Positions 1 through 5,373 of a DNA stretch of 9,177 nucleotides are shown one piece after another. The translations under genes and the position numbers were made by a program. The number at the start of each line of letters is the position of its first letter. Positions within the stretch are counted from its first letter, which is position 1. This DNA comes from Chloroflexota bacterium (lineage in GTDB: Bacteria > Chloroflexota > Limnocylindria > Limnocylindrales > CSP1-4), in NCBI GenBank assembly GCA_030271555.1, contig JARXKQ010000033.1, positions 1-9,177 of the forward strand. Reading direction: 5' to 3'. Below the pieces are notes generated by a model. It was not told where the DNA came from. It made no database searches and saw only the letters and a program-made list of their open reading frames with translations.

Positions 1-423
1 ATCCAGAACGAAAGTCGGGCCGGAGACGAGGAAGTCGATGAGCCACTGATCCTGGCTCATGCGCGGCTCGGCGCAGCCCATCTCAGTCATCGACGCGCCA
101 GTGAAGATGAGTCGATCGCCGTCGATGGTGAGCGTGCCGCCGATGATGTTGCAGCCGGCGTTGGCGCTCAGCCGGCCGCCATCGAACGTCAAGCGGATAC
201 GCGTGCCGTCCGCTAGCTGGAACACGGCGCCGTCCTTGGTGACGGCCGTCGATAGGAACACGCGGCCGGTCAGGCCGACCGGTGGAATTGGGGTCGGCGT
301 CGCGGACGGCGCCGGCGAGGGGGTGGGGGAGGGAGTGGGAGTTGGGGTCGCGCCCGGTGCCTGGGCGCAGGCGACCAGGATCACGGTGATGGAGGTGAGG
401 CCAAGTCGGCCGAGGGCGTTCAT
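1..423 (-). CDS. META-domain (HslJ-like) lipoprotein, 3' end outside the window
   Basis: Reading the minus strand from the ATG at 423-421 gives 141 codons with no stop before the window edge, so the C-terminus is missing. The N-terminus has a short hydrophobic signal (about residues 9-18) ending in a lipobox-like LVAC with Cys19, the expected lipidation site. Residues 26-48 are a low-complexity Thr-Pro/Ser-Pro/Ala-Pro linker that would hold the domain off the membrane. Residues about 50-141 resemble a META domain: a GCN motif at 90-92, the MTEMGC motif at 112-117, and an acidic/Trp stretch leading to a DFL at 130-132. META domains occur in HslJ, a heat-inducible outer-membrane-associated protein of E. 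coli, and in many extracytoplasmic lipoproteins of unknown role. It is transcribed divergently from the ferredoxin operon. I see no convincing Shine-Dalgarno upstream of the ATG. Fold and export are fairly secure; the function is unknown. Confidence 0.8.
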   Translation of the reverse strand, partial: MNALGRLGLTSITVILVACAQAPGATPTPTPSPTPSPAPSATPTPIPPVGLTGRVFLSTAVTKDGAVFQLADGTRIRLTFDGGRLSANAGCNIIGGTLTIDGDRLIFTGASMTEMGCAEPRMSQDQWLIDFLVSGPTFVLD

Positions 424-547
424 GGCCCCAAGACGCGGCGCCTGCGCGCATTAGTTCCGTCGGCCACCGTGCGCGGCGCCAAAGAGACCGGCCGATTGGC
501 CCCTCGCGTGGCCCCATTCGGCCCTAAGCCGGGCGCGGCGGGAGGGC
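424..547. other. Intergenic region between divergent genes
   Basis: This stretch separates the minus-strand lipoprotein gene from the plus-strand ferredoxin operon. I see no credible small ORF or RNA gene. It contains three copies of a GGCCC core (498-502, 511-515 and 520-524; the first two extend to GGCCCC at 498-503 and 510-515), spaced roughly one helical turn apart. Their meaning is unclear in such GC-rich DNA. Confidence 0.4.
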
Positions 548-553
548 TAGTTT
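548..553 (+). promoter_or_regulatory. -10-like element of the ferredoxin/oxidoreductase operon (leaderless)
   Basis: TAGTTT is followed by six bases and then the GTG at 560. A transcript starting about 7 nt after the hexamer would begin at this GTG, giving a leaderless mRNA. No Shine-Dalgarno fits either this GTG or the ATG at 566, and no TTGACA-like -35 is visible. Confidence 0.5.
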
Positions 554-559
554 CGGCCC

Positions 560-802
560 GTGGTTATGACCCACTTCGTACCACTCGATATCGCGACTGA
601 CCGCTGCAAGGGCTGCGAGCTGTGCATCGGCGCTTGTCCGCACCACGTCCTGGCGCTCGACGAGAGCGTGGTCAATGCGCTGGGCTATCACCCGGTGACG
701 CTGACTGATCCGGACGAGTGCACGTCGTGCGTCATCTGCGCGCGTGTCTGTCCTGACACCGTGTTCACGGTTTATGCGCGACCAAAGGCGGACGTTTCAT
801 GA
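560..802 (+). CDS. 2[4Fe-4S] ferredoxin subunit of a 2-oxoacid:ferredoxin oxidoreductase
   Basis: An 80-residue cytoplasmic dicluster ferredoxin, the delta (KorD/VorC-like) subunit of the enzyme encoded by the next three genes. It passes electrons from the catalytic beta subunit to external ferredoxin. Two complete [4Fe-4S] ligand sets are visible. The first is Cys16, 19, 22 and 26, with the last followed by Pro (CxxCxxCxxxCP). The second is Cys54, 57, 60 and 64, also followed by Pro. The length matches stand-alone delta subunits. GTG 560 is chosen because the -10-like hexamer at 548-553 predicts transcription starting there; ATG 566, two codons in, is an alternative that removes only Met-Val. 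The stop overlaps the next start in an ATGA (799-802), so the genes are translationally coupled. It is first of four genes. Assignment to the complex is secure from context. Confidence 0.92.
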   Translation: MVMTHFVPLDIATDRCKGCELCIGACPHHVLALDESVVNALGYHPVTLTDPDECTSCVICARVCPDTVFTVYARPKADVS

Positions 803-1881
803 GTGCCATGGCAACGACCCAACTGGCGCCAAAGCGCGTCCTCATGAAGGGCAATGAGGCCATGGCTGAGGCAGCCATCCAGGCCGGCTGTGACGCGTAT
901 TTCGGCTACCCCATCACGCCCCAGGCAGAGATCCTCGAGCTGATGGCGCGGCGCATGCCCGAAGAAGGCCGTGTCTTCATCCAGGCCGAGAGCGAGCTGG
1001 GCGCGATCAACATGGCCCTGGGTGCGGCGGCGACGGGCGCCCGAGTGCTGGTCAGCTCGTCGAGCCCCGGCATCTCGCTCATGGCCGAGGGCATGTCGTA
1101 CATGGCCGGCAGCGAAGTGCCCATGGTCCTGATCAACGTGATGCGTGGCGGCCCAGGGCTGGGCAGCATCGGCCCCTCGCAGAGCGATTACTTCCAGGCG
1201 GTCAAGGGTCACGGCCACGGCGACTACAAGGTGCCAGTGCTCGCGCCCGCGTCGATTGCCGAAGCGGTCGCGCTGATGGCCGACGCCTTCGAGCTGGCTG
1301 AGCGTTACCGCACGCCGGTCATCGTCCTCGCCGACGGCACGCTGGGCCAGGCGATGGAGCCGGTATCGCCGGCGTACCGCGATCCCGCCCGCCTGCAGAC
1401 CGACTGGAACCTCACCTCCACGAACGGCGAGCGTGAGCCGCGCGTCGTGCGCTCGCTCCACCTGCGGCCCGAGGAGCTGCAAGAGCACAACACTCACCTC
1501 CAGGCGAAGTTCGCCCAGATCGCGGAGCGCGAAGTTCGCTTCGCGACCGAGCGGATCGAGGACGCGGACATCGTCATCGTGGCCTACGGCACTGCCGCCC
1601 GGATCGCGCGCACGGCAATGGAGCGCGGCCGCTCAAAGGGGCTGCGCATCGGCATCTTCCGACCGATCACGCTCTGGCCCTTCCCAACGGCCGAACTGGT
1701 CGCAGCAACGGAGGGCAAGCGCGGGATCCTGACCGTCGAGCTCTCGTCGGGCCAGATGGTCGAGGACGTGCGCCTAGCGATCGAGGGCCGGCTGCCAGTC
1801 CACTTCCTGGGTCGTCAAGGTGGCGTCCTGCCCTCGCCCAACGAAGTTCTCGAAGCGTGCCGAAAGATGGTGGCGCCATGA
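799..1881 (+). CDS. vorB: 2-oxoacid:ferredoxin oxidoreductase alpha subunit, VorB type
   Basis: A 360-residue alpha subunit. Together with the beta subunit it forms the thiamine-diphosphate site that converts a 2-oxoacid plus CoA to acyl-CoA, CO2 and reduced ferredoxin. Visible features are the N-terminal KGNEA (17-21), the YFGYPITP substrate/TPP loop (34-41), the AESE motif (63-66) supplying the glutamate region that activates TPP, and a GPGLGSIGPSQSDY segment followed by KGHGHGDY. From memory, the GPGLG-x-IGP-x-Q-x-DY pattern fits 2-ketoisovalerate (VorB) enzymes better than KorA, which has a GSPSTGQPT-like stretch. Length is normal for VorB. The C-terminal third is the domain-II region of the family. 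The start at 799 overlaps the ferredoxin stop by 4 nt; ATG 808 is an alternative. The gene overlaps the beta gene by 4 nt. The family is secure, but the true substrate (branched-chain 2-oxoacid or 2-oxoglutarate) cannot be read with certainty. Confidence 0.92.
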   Translation: MSAMATTQLAPKRVLMKGNEAMAEAAIQAGCDAYFGYPITPQAEILELMARRMPEEGRVFIQAESELGAINMALGAAATGARVLVSSSSPGISLMAEGMSYMAGSEVPMVLINVMRGGPGLGSIGPSQSDYFQAVKGHGHGDYKVPVLAPASIAEAVALMADAFELAERYRTPVIVLADGTLGQAMEPVSPAYRDPARLQTDWNLTSTNGEREPRVVRSLHLRPEELQEHNTHLQAKFAQIAEREVRFATERIEDADIVIVAYGTAARIARTAMERGRSKGLRIGIFRPITLWPFPTAELVAATEGKRGILTVELSSGQMVEDVRLAIEGRLPVHFLGRQGGVLPSPNEVLEACRKMVAP

Positions 1882-2660
1882 CCGTCCAGCTGACCGACAA
1901 CCGGCGCGTCATCTACCGCCGACCGGATGCACTGCAGGACAAGTCGACCCACTATTGCCCGGGCTGCGGCCACGGCATTGTCCACCGCCTGGTGGCTGAG
2001 CTGTTCGATGAGATGAAGCTGACGGGCCGGACCATCGGGGTCGGGTCGGTCGGCTGTTCGGTCTTCGCCTACGAGTATTTCAAGACCGACTTCGTGGAGT
2101 CGCCGCACGGCCGCGCGCCGGCCGTTGCGACCGGTGTCCGCCGCGTCCAGCCGGACAAGTTCGTGTTCACCTATCAGGGCGACGGCGACCTGGCGGCAAT
2201 CGGCACAGCGGAGATCGTCCATGCAGCCGCGCGCGGCGAGAACATCACTGCGATCTTCGTCAACAACGGCATCTATGGCATGACCGGTGGTCAGATGGCG
2301 CCCACGACGCTGCTCGGCCAGAAGACCACGTCCTCGCCGCTAGGCCGGGACCCGGTGCTAGCCGGCTATCCGGTGCCCATCACAGAGATGCTCGCGCTCG
2401 TGCCGGGCACCGCGTACGCGGCGCGCGGCTCTGTCGCCACGCCACAGCTGGTCGGCCGCGCCAAGTCATTGTTGAAGCGCGCGTTCGAGCTCCAGGAGGC
2501 CAAAGCCGGCTTCACGATCGTCGAGATCCTGTCGAACTGCCCAGTGGGCTGGGGCATGACCGCGCCGGCATCGATGGAGCACGTCGAGAAGGACGTCATC
2601 GGCACCTATCCATTGGGCGTGCTGGTGGATCGAGCCAAAGCCGGGCCGGAGTCGAAGTGA
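1878..2660 (+). CDS. 2-oxoacid:ferredoxin oxidoreductase beta subunit (TPP-binding)
   Basis: A 260-residue beta subunit carrying the TPP diphosphate site and the proximal [4Fe-4S] cluster. The TPP motif is GDGD (101-104) followed about 25 residues on by NN (129-130), which binds Mg2+ and the diphosphate. Four cysteines fit the cluster ligands of this family: Cys27 and Cys30 in CPGCGHG, Cys60 in the VGC motif, and Cys221 in NCPVGW. HGR (77-79) is another conserved active-site element. The start at 1878 is chosen because its ATGA overlaps the alpha stop (1879-1881), as at the ferredoxin/alpha junction; an upstream in-frame ATG at 1857 would add seven non-conserved residues. The archaeal VorA protein is, as I recall, a beta-gamma fusion, whereas here gamma is a separate gene. 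The subunit assignment is secure; the substrate follows the alpha subunit and is uncertain. Confidence 0.93.
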   Translation: MTVQLTDNRRVIYRRPDALQDKSTHYCPGCGHGIVHRLVAELFDEMKLTGRTIGVGSVGCSVFAYEYFKTDFVESPHGRAPAVATGVRRVQPDKFVFTYQGDGDLAAIGTAEIVHAAARGENITAIFVNNGIYGMTGGQMAPTTLLGQKTTSSPLGRDPVLAGYPVPITEMLALVPGTAYAARGSVATPQLVGRAKSLLKRAFELQEAKAGFTIVEILSNCPVGWGMTAPASMEHVEKDVIGTYPLGVLVDRAKAGPESK

Positions 2661-3247
2661 TGCAGCACGGCACGATCGTCGCGGGCTTCGGCGGCCAGGG
2701 CATCCTGTTCTGCGGTCATGTCCTCGCGCAGGCGGCACTGATCGAGGGGCGCGAGGTGTCATGGATGCCCAGCTACGGCCCGGAGATGCGCGGCGGCACC
2801 GCCTATTGCACGGTGATCGTGTCGGACCGGCCCATCGGCTCGCCCATGGTGGACGCGGCGGACTCGGCGATCGTGCTCAATCCGCCGTCGCTGGCCAAGT
2901 TCGAGCCGGTTATTGCACGAGGTGGCCTGATCGTCGTGAATTCGTCACTCGTCGAGGCCATCCCCGCGCGGACTGACATCGAGTCCCTGCTGCTGCCGTG
3001 CACGCAGATTGCGCGTGAGGCCGGTGACGATCTGCTCGTCAGCATGGTCGCGCTGGGCGGGCTCATCGCGCGCCGGCCCATCGTGGGCCAGGACTCCGTC
3101 CACGCCGCACTGCGCGATCTCTTGAGCGGCAAGAAGGCGCATCTCATCGAGGCCGACTCAGCTGCGTTCGAGCGCGGCTACGCGGCAGGCATGCGCGGCA
3201 GCACGCAGGAGCTGGACAACCGCGTCCTCGTCGACGTCTGGCGCTAA
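2657..3247 (+). CDS. 2-oxoacid:ferredoxin oxidoreductase gamma subunit
   Basis: A 196-residue gamma subunit of the pyruvate/ketoisovalerate oxidoreductase family. In related enzymes this domain helps bind CoA and completes the complex. Diagnostic motifs are GFGGQGI near the N-terminus (about residues 10-16) and PSYGPEMRGG (about 38-47), followed by the usual alpha/beta domain and a C-terminal helix. The length is typical. Two starts are possible: GTG 2657, overlapping the beta stop by 4 nt, and the adjacent ATG 2660, overlapping by 1 nt. GGAG at 2648-2651 is a Shine-Dalgarno 5 or 8 nt away. The difference is one residue. It is the last gene of the operon; the next gene begins 28 nt downstream with its own promoter-like hexamer. 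I see no clear terminator in between. Confidence 0.92.
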   Translation: MMQHGTIVAGFGGQGILFCGHVLAQAALIEGREVSWMPSYGPEMRGGTAYCTVIVSDRPIGSPMVDAADSAIVLNPPSLAKFEPVIARGGLIVVNSSLVEAIPARTDIESLLLPCTQIAREAGDDLLVSMVALGGLIARRPIVGQDSVHAALRDLLSGKKAHLIEADSAAFERGYAAGMRGSTQELDNRVLVDVWR

Positions 3248-3262
3248 CTCGCAATGGGCGGG

Positions 3263-3268
3263 TAACCT
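3263..3268 (+). promoter_or_regulatory. -10-like element of the acetyltransferase gene (leaderless)
   Basis: TAACCT is followed by seven bases and the ATG at 3276. No Shine-Dalgarno precedes the ATG, so the mRNA is predicted to start at or next to it. The same TAACCT occurs before the 3933 gene. Confidence 0.5.
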
Positions 3269-3275
3269 GCAAGCC

Positions 3276-3806
3276 ATGGAACCGCTGGCGGTCACCGTCC
3301 GACCCGAACGACCGGCCGACCACGACGCCATCCGCGCGCTGCACGATGTCGTGTTCGACGAGCCCGACGAAGGGCTGATCGTCGACGGCATCCGCGGCAG
3401 CGCTGACGCTATCGACGGCGGGTCGCTCGTCGCGCTTGATGGCAGTGGTGCCGTGATCGGCCACCTGCTCGCGTCGCGCGGCGTGATCGTGGGCGACGAC
3501 GGCGTGGAGCGCCACGTTTGGATGCTCGGCCCGTTTGCCGTGCGCGCCGATGTTCAGGGCCGCGGCGTGGGTGCCAGGCTGATGCGCGAACAGATCAATC
3601 TCGCGACCAAGCGCGGCGTGCCGCTCATCTGCCTGCTGGGTGAGGCGTCGTATTACCCGCGCTTCGGCTTCCAGCCGGCGCGCCAGCTGGGGATCGAGCC
3701 GCCGCAGCCGTGGGCCGATGAGCATTGGCAAGCACTCAAGCTGCCGTCGTACAGCGCCGATTTGCGTGGCCGCGCCCGCTACGCCGCGCCATTCAAGGTC
3801 GGCTGA
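3276..3806 (+). CDS. GNAT-family N-acetyltransferase, YhbS-like
   Basis: A 176-residue predicted acetyl-CoA-dependent N-acyltransferase, probably cytoplasmic. The GNAT core is complete in one domain. An N-terminal VRPERPADHDAI strand-helix is typical of the fold. The acetyl-CoA-binding motif A reads LGPFAV (84-89) then QGRGVG (94-99), the Q-x-x-G-x-G pyrophosphate loop. A late LGEASYYPRFGF segment (121-132) matches the hallmark YYpRFGF of YhbS-like (COG3153) proteins. Length is normal. The physiological acceptor is unknown for most of this family; some relatives act on amines or protein N-termini, but nothing here identifies the substrate. It appears to be monocistronic. Its stop codon lies only 14 nt from the 3' CCA end of the convergent tRNA-His gene. 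No terminator hairpin is visible in that gap. Confidence 0.88.
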   Translation: MEPLAVTVRPERPADHDAIRALHDVVFDEPDEGLIVDGIRGSADAIDGGSLVALDGSGAVIGHLLASRGVIVGDDGVERHVWMLGPFAVRADVQGRGVGARLMREQINLATKRGVPLICLLGEASYYPRFGFQPARQLGIEPPQPWADEHWQALKLPSYSADLRGRARYAAPFKVG

Positions 3807-3820
3807 AACCGGGGGAGATC

Positions 3821-3897
3821 TGGGGTGGCCTATGGGGGTCGAACCCATAACCTTCGGATCCACAGTCCGATGCTCTGCCGGTTGAGCTAAGGCCACC
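3821..3897 (-). tRNA. tRNA-His (anticodon GTG)
   Basis: The minus strand folds into a full cloverleaf. The acceptor stem GTGGCCT pairs with AGGCCAC (3890-3896 with 3825-3831). The D-arm has GCTC/GAGC. The anticodon stem TCGGA/TCCGA encloses loop CTGTGGA with anticodon GTG (complement of 3861-3863). The T-arm is ATGGG-TTCGACC-CCCAT. Two histidine-specific features are encoded: the extra 5' G (G-1, complement of 3897) and the opposing discriminator C73 (complement of 3824). The 3' CCA is also encoded (complement of 3821-3823). Confidence 0.97.
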
Positions 3898-3911
3898 GTG
3901 GGGGAGCTCGA

Positions 3912-3917
3912 AGTATC
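3912..3917 (-). promoter_or_regulatory. Possible -10 element of tRNA-His
   Basis: On the minus strand GATACT lies about 14 nt before the tRNA 5' end, matching four of six positions of TATAAT and leaving a leader of roughly 8 nt. No good -35 is seen. It sits within 35 nt of the divergent gene at 3933. Confidence 0.35.
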
Positions 3918-3920
3918 GCC

Positions 3921-3926
3921 TAACCT
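3921..3926 (+). promoter_or_regulatory. -10-like element of the small-protein gene (leaderless)
   Basis: TAACCT is followed by six bases and the ATG at 3933. There is no Shine-Dalgarno. The hexamer lies between the divergent tRNA-His and this gene, so both transcripts start within a 35-bp region. Confidence 0.5.
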
Positions 3927-3932
3927 TCGCAA

Positions 3933-4301
3933 ATGAACATTCCCGGCTTCATTGCCCGCCAGTTCTACGTTGCGGGGTCGCTGCGCAACCACGACTCCGG
4001 CTGGGAGCTCAAGGCGCACAACCCCATGGGCAGCGGCGTGCTCACCGGCGTGGGCCAGATGCGGGTCGACGGCCACGACATAGCGCCGGAAACCGTGACC
4101 GCGCAACGGAGTGGCGACGCCCAGCCCATCCGCGCGCTGGATGTGACCAGGGCTAACCCGGTCAACGTCGCCAAGGGCGACGAGATCACGCTGCACGTGA
4201 CTGGCGCGCCGCTCGCGGCGGGCGATCACAAGCTGGAGGTCGAGCTGTTCGAGCTCAACCTGGGTCGGTTGGCTTTCTCGATCAGCGACACCGTCGGCTA
4301 G
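3933..4301 (+). CDS. Small uncharacterised protein, possible DUF6379-like beta-sandwich
   Basis: A 122-residue protein of unknown function. There is no signal peptide, membrane segment or metal-binding cluster. The sequence alternates short hydrophobic beta-type strands with turns. It shows an N-terminal IPGFIARQFYVAGSLRN, a central GVGQMRVDGHDI, and a C-terminal LAAGDHKLEVELF resembling the 'G-x-H-x-hydrophobic' edge strand of small beta-sandwich domains. The pattern (an early G-W-E-L-K strand, then a VDG turn, then the AGDHKLEV strand) recalls DUF6379, the family of the beta subunit of C-glycoside-deglycosylating enzymes. I cannot confirm this, and the usual catalytic alpha-subunit neighbour is absent here. 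The start is supported by the hexamer at 3921-3926. It seems monocistronic. The ORF is convincing as a gene (start context, composition, no better overlapping frame), but the functional hint is weak. Confidence 0.72.
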   Translation: MNIPGFIARQFYVAGSLRNHDSGWELKAHNPMGSGVLTGVGQMRVDGHDIAPETVTAQRSGDAQPIRALDVTRANPVNVAKGDEITLHVTGAPLAAGDHKLEVELFELNLGRLAFSISDTVG

Positions 4302-4496
4302 CGCCGGTCACGCGTTCCGCCGGGCAGCCACGTTTGGTTGGAGCGCCGCGCGTCGGCCATATCGTCACCGGGACGCTTAGAACCTCAGGGAAGGGCAGGA
4401 TCCGCGCTCGAAAGGGGCCCCCGCGCCGGCTGGGAGCGTGACTGAGCGTGCGCGAGTGACCATCGCGCCAACGATCACAAGGTTAAGTCGCTGCGT
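4302..4496. other. Intergenic region before bioY
   Basis: No credible coding sequence or recognised RNA fold here. A short direct repeat, GAGCGTG at 4434-4440 and 4444-4450, recurs with a 10-bp period, and there is a loopless GGGGCCCC palindrome near 4415. I see no clear terminator with a T-tract for the preceding gene and no recognisable riboswitch core. Confidence 0.4.
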
Positions 4497-4519
4497 GACG
4501 GTATGGCCGACATACCGTC
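4497..4519. promoter_or_regulatory. Candidate operator: perfect 9-bp inverted repeat upstream of bioY
   Basis: GACGGTATG (4497-4505) and CATACCGTC (4511-4519) are perfect inverted repeats separated by the 5-nt GCCGA. The centre (4508) is 41 nt upstream of the predicted transcription start at the bioY GTG (4549), so the site covers where a -35 element would lie. That geometry suits a dimeric regulator, either a class II activator or a repressor. The half-site does not match the BirA, BioR or BioQ operators I know. A hairpin is possible, but there is no T-tract to make it a terminator. Confidence 0.5.
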
Positions 4520-4536
4520 GGCTAGACGGGCGCTGG

Positions 4537-4542
4537 TAGCAT
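4537..4542 (+). promoter_or_regulatory. -10-like element of bioY (leaderless)
   Basis: TAGCAT is followed by six bases and the GTG at 4549. No Shine-Dalgarno and no recognisable -35 are present; the -35 position is occupied by the inverted repeat. Confidence 0.5.
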
Positions 4543-4548
4543 CGGGAC

Positions 4549-5238
4549 GTGATCGCCTCCGGCCGTTGGGTGCGCGTCCCTCCCTTTGAGCGTGGCATCA
4601 CGCTGGGCGATTTCCTGGTCCCGATCCGCGTCGGCGAGCGCGCCGCCTCGTGGCAGCGGCACCTGCTCATGATCGCGGTGGGCACGCTGCTGATCATCCT
4701 TGGTGCCCGAATCAGCTTCTATCTACCGACCGATCCGCTGGTTCCGGTCACGCTCCAGACCTTCGGCGTGCTCTTTGGCGGGGCGCTGCTGGGCTTCCGC
4801 CGCGCACTGATGTCCGTGGCGCTCTACCTGCTGCTTGGCTTCGTGGGTCTGCCCGTTTTCGCGCTTGATCAGGCAACCGGCGTATACCGCTCCGGCCTGG
4901 GCACGGTCATCAGCATCGGAGCGGGCCACCTCGCGCTGGGCACGACGGGCGGCTACCTGGTGGGTTTCCTGTTCGCCGGCGGGCTGGTCGGCCGGTTGGC
5001 TGAGCTGGGCTGGGACCGGAGGATCGGTGGCTCGATCGCGGCGATGCTGCTCGGCAACATCGTCATCTACGTCATCGGCATCCCGTGGCTGATGCTCGCC
5101 GCGTCCCTGTCGCTCAGCGACGGCCTGAAGTACGGCCTGTGGCCATTCGTGGTGGGCGATCTGGTCAAGCTGGCCGTCGCCGCCGGCCTGCTGCCGGTGG
5201 GCTGGTGGCTCGTCCGCAGACGCTCGTCCGACCTCTAG
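4549..5238 (+). CDS. bioY: BioY biotin transporter, substrate-binding S component
   Basis: A 229-residue integral membrane protein of the energy-coupling-factor (ECF) family that binds biotin for uptake. BioY may work with EcfA/EcfT modules or, in some organisms, without a dedicated one. After an N-terminal cytoplasmic segment carrying the TLGDFLVP element (about residues 18-25) there are about six hydrophobic helices. Family signatures are VPVTLQTFGVLFGGALLG (65-82), a GTTGGYL (131-137) where most relatives read GPTGGYL, and a GN-x(4)-Y-x-IGIPWL segment near residue 170. The Pro-to-Thr change in the last-but-one motif is modest. The N-terminus is about 18 residues longer than the conserved start, but GTG 4549 is supported by the hexamer at 4537-4542. 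No bioM/bioN or biotin synthesis gene is visible nearby. The regulatory palindrome at 4497-4519 suggests dedicated control. Confidence 0.92.
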   Translation: MIASGRWVRVPPFERGITLGDFLVPIRVGERAASWQRHLLMIAVGTLLIILGARISFYLPTDPLVPVTLQTFGVLFGGALLGFRRALMSVALYLLLGFVGLPVFALDQATGVYRSGLGTVISIGAGHLALGTTGGYLVGFLFAGGLVGRLAELGWDRRIGGSIAAMLLGNIVIYVIGIPWLMLAASLSLSDGLKYGLWPFVVGDLVKLAVAAGLLPVGWWLVRRRSSDL

Positions 5239-5254
5239 GGACCGCGCTCGACCC

Positions 5255-5260
5255 TACAAT
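5255..5260 (+). promoter_or_regulatory. -10 element of tRNA-Arg
   Basis: TACAAT matches five of six TATAAT positions and ends 11 nt before the tRNA 5' end, predicting a leader of about 4 nt. No clear -35 is seen 17 nt upstream, where the end of bioY lies. Confidence 0.5.
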
Positions 5261-5271
5261 TCGAGCCGCGC

Positions 5272-5347
5272 GCGCCCGTAGCTCAATGGATAGAGCGTCT
5301 GACTTCGGATCAGAAGGTTGCGGGTTCGAGTCCTGCCGGGCGCGCCA
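5272..5347 (+). tRNA. tRNA-Arg (anticodon TCG)
   Basis: A 76-nt cloverleaf. The acceptor stem GCGCCCG (5272-5278) pairs with CGGGCGC (5337-5343). The D-arm is GCTC/GAGC. The anticodon stem TCTGA/TCAGA encloses CTTCGGA with anticodon TCG (5305-5307), reading CGA and probably other CGN codons by wobble. The T-arm is GCGGG-TTCGAGT-CCTGC. The discriminator G (5344) and CCA (5345-5347) are encoded. Confidence 0.97.
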
Positions 5348-5360
5348 ATGAACCGTCACG

Positions 5361-5366
5361 AGGTGG
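5361..5366 (+). promoter_or_regulatory. Shine-Dalgarno of the membrane-protein gene downstream of tRNA-Arg
   Basis: AGGTGG lies 7 nt before the GTG at 5374. This clear ribosome-binding site decides the start. It contrasts with the neighbouring genes, which lack one, and fits translation from an mRNA with a leader, here probably the tRNA-Arg transcript. Confidence 0.6.
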
Positions 5367-5373
5367 TGCTGCC

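Noticed and set aside
83..517. A minus-strand open frame overlapping the lipoprotein gene
   Set aside because: It is in another frame and its translation is Arg/His/Pro-rich. The frame starting at 423 instead gives a signal peptide, lipobox and META-domain motifs.
3144..4229. A 361-codon open frame on the minus strand
   Set aside because: It runs through the tRNA-His gene and is antisense to the acetyltransferase and small-protein genes. It shows no recognisable domain.
4497..4519. Reading the bioY inverted repeat as a Rho-independent terminator of the preceding gene
   Set aside because: It is nearly 200 nt from the preceding stop, is not followed by a T-tract, and sits just upstream of a promoter-like hexamer.
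4377..4697. A minus-strand open frame covering the gap before bioY
   Set aside because: It overlaps the start of bioY and its promoter and palindrome; composition and lack of motifs argue against coding.
5085..5351. A plus-strand open frame spanning the end of bioY and tRNA-Arg
   Set aside because: Its last 23 codons are a translated tRNA, a common spurious ORF tail, and its first half is out of frame within bioY.
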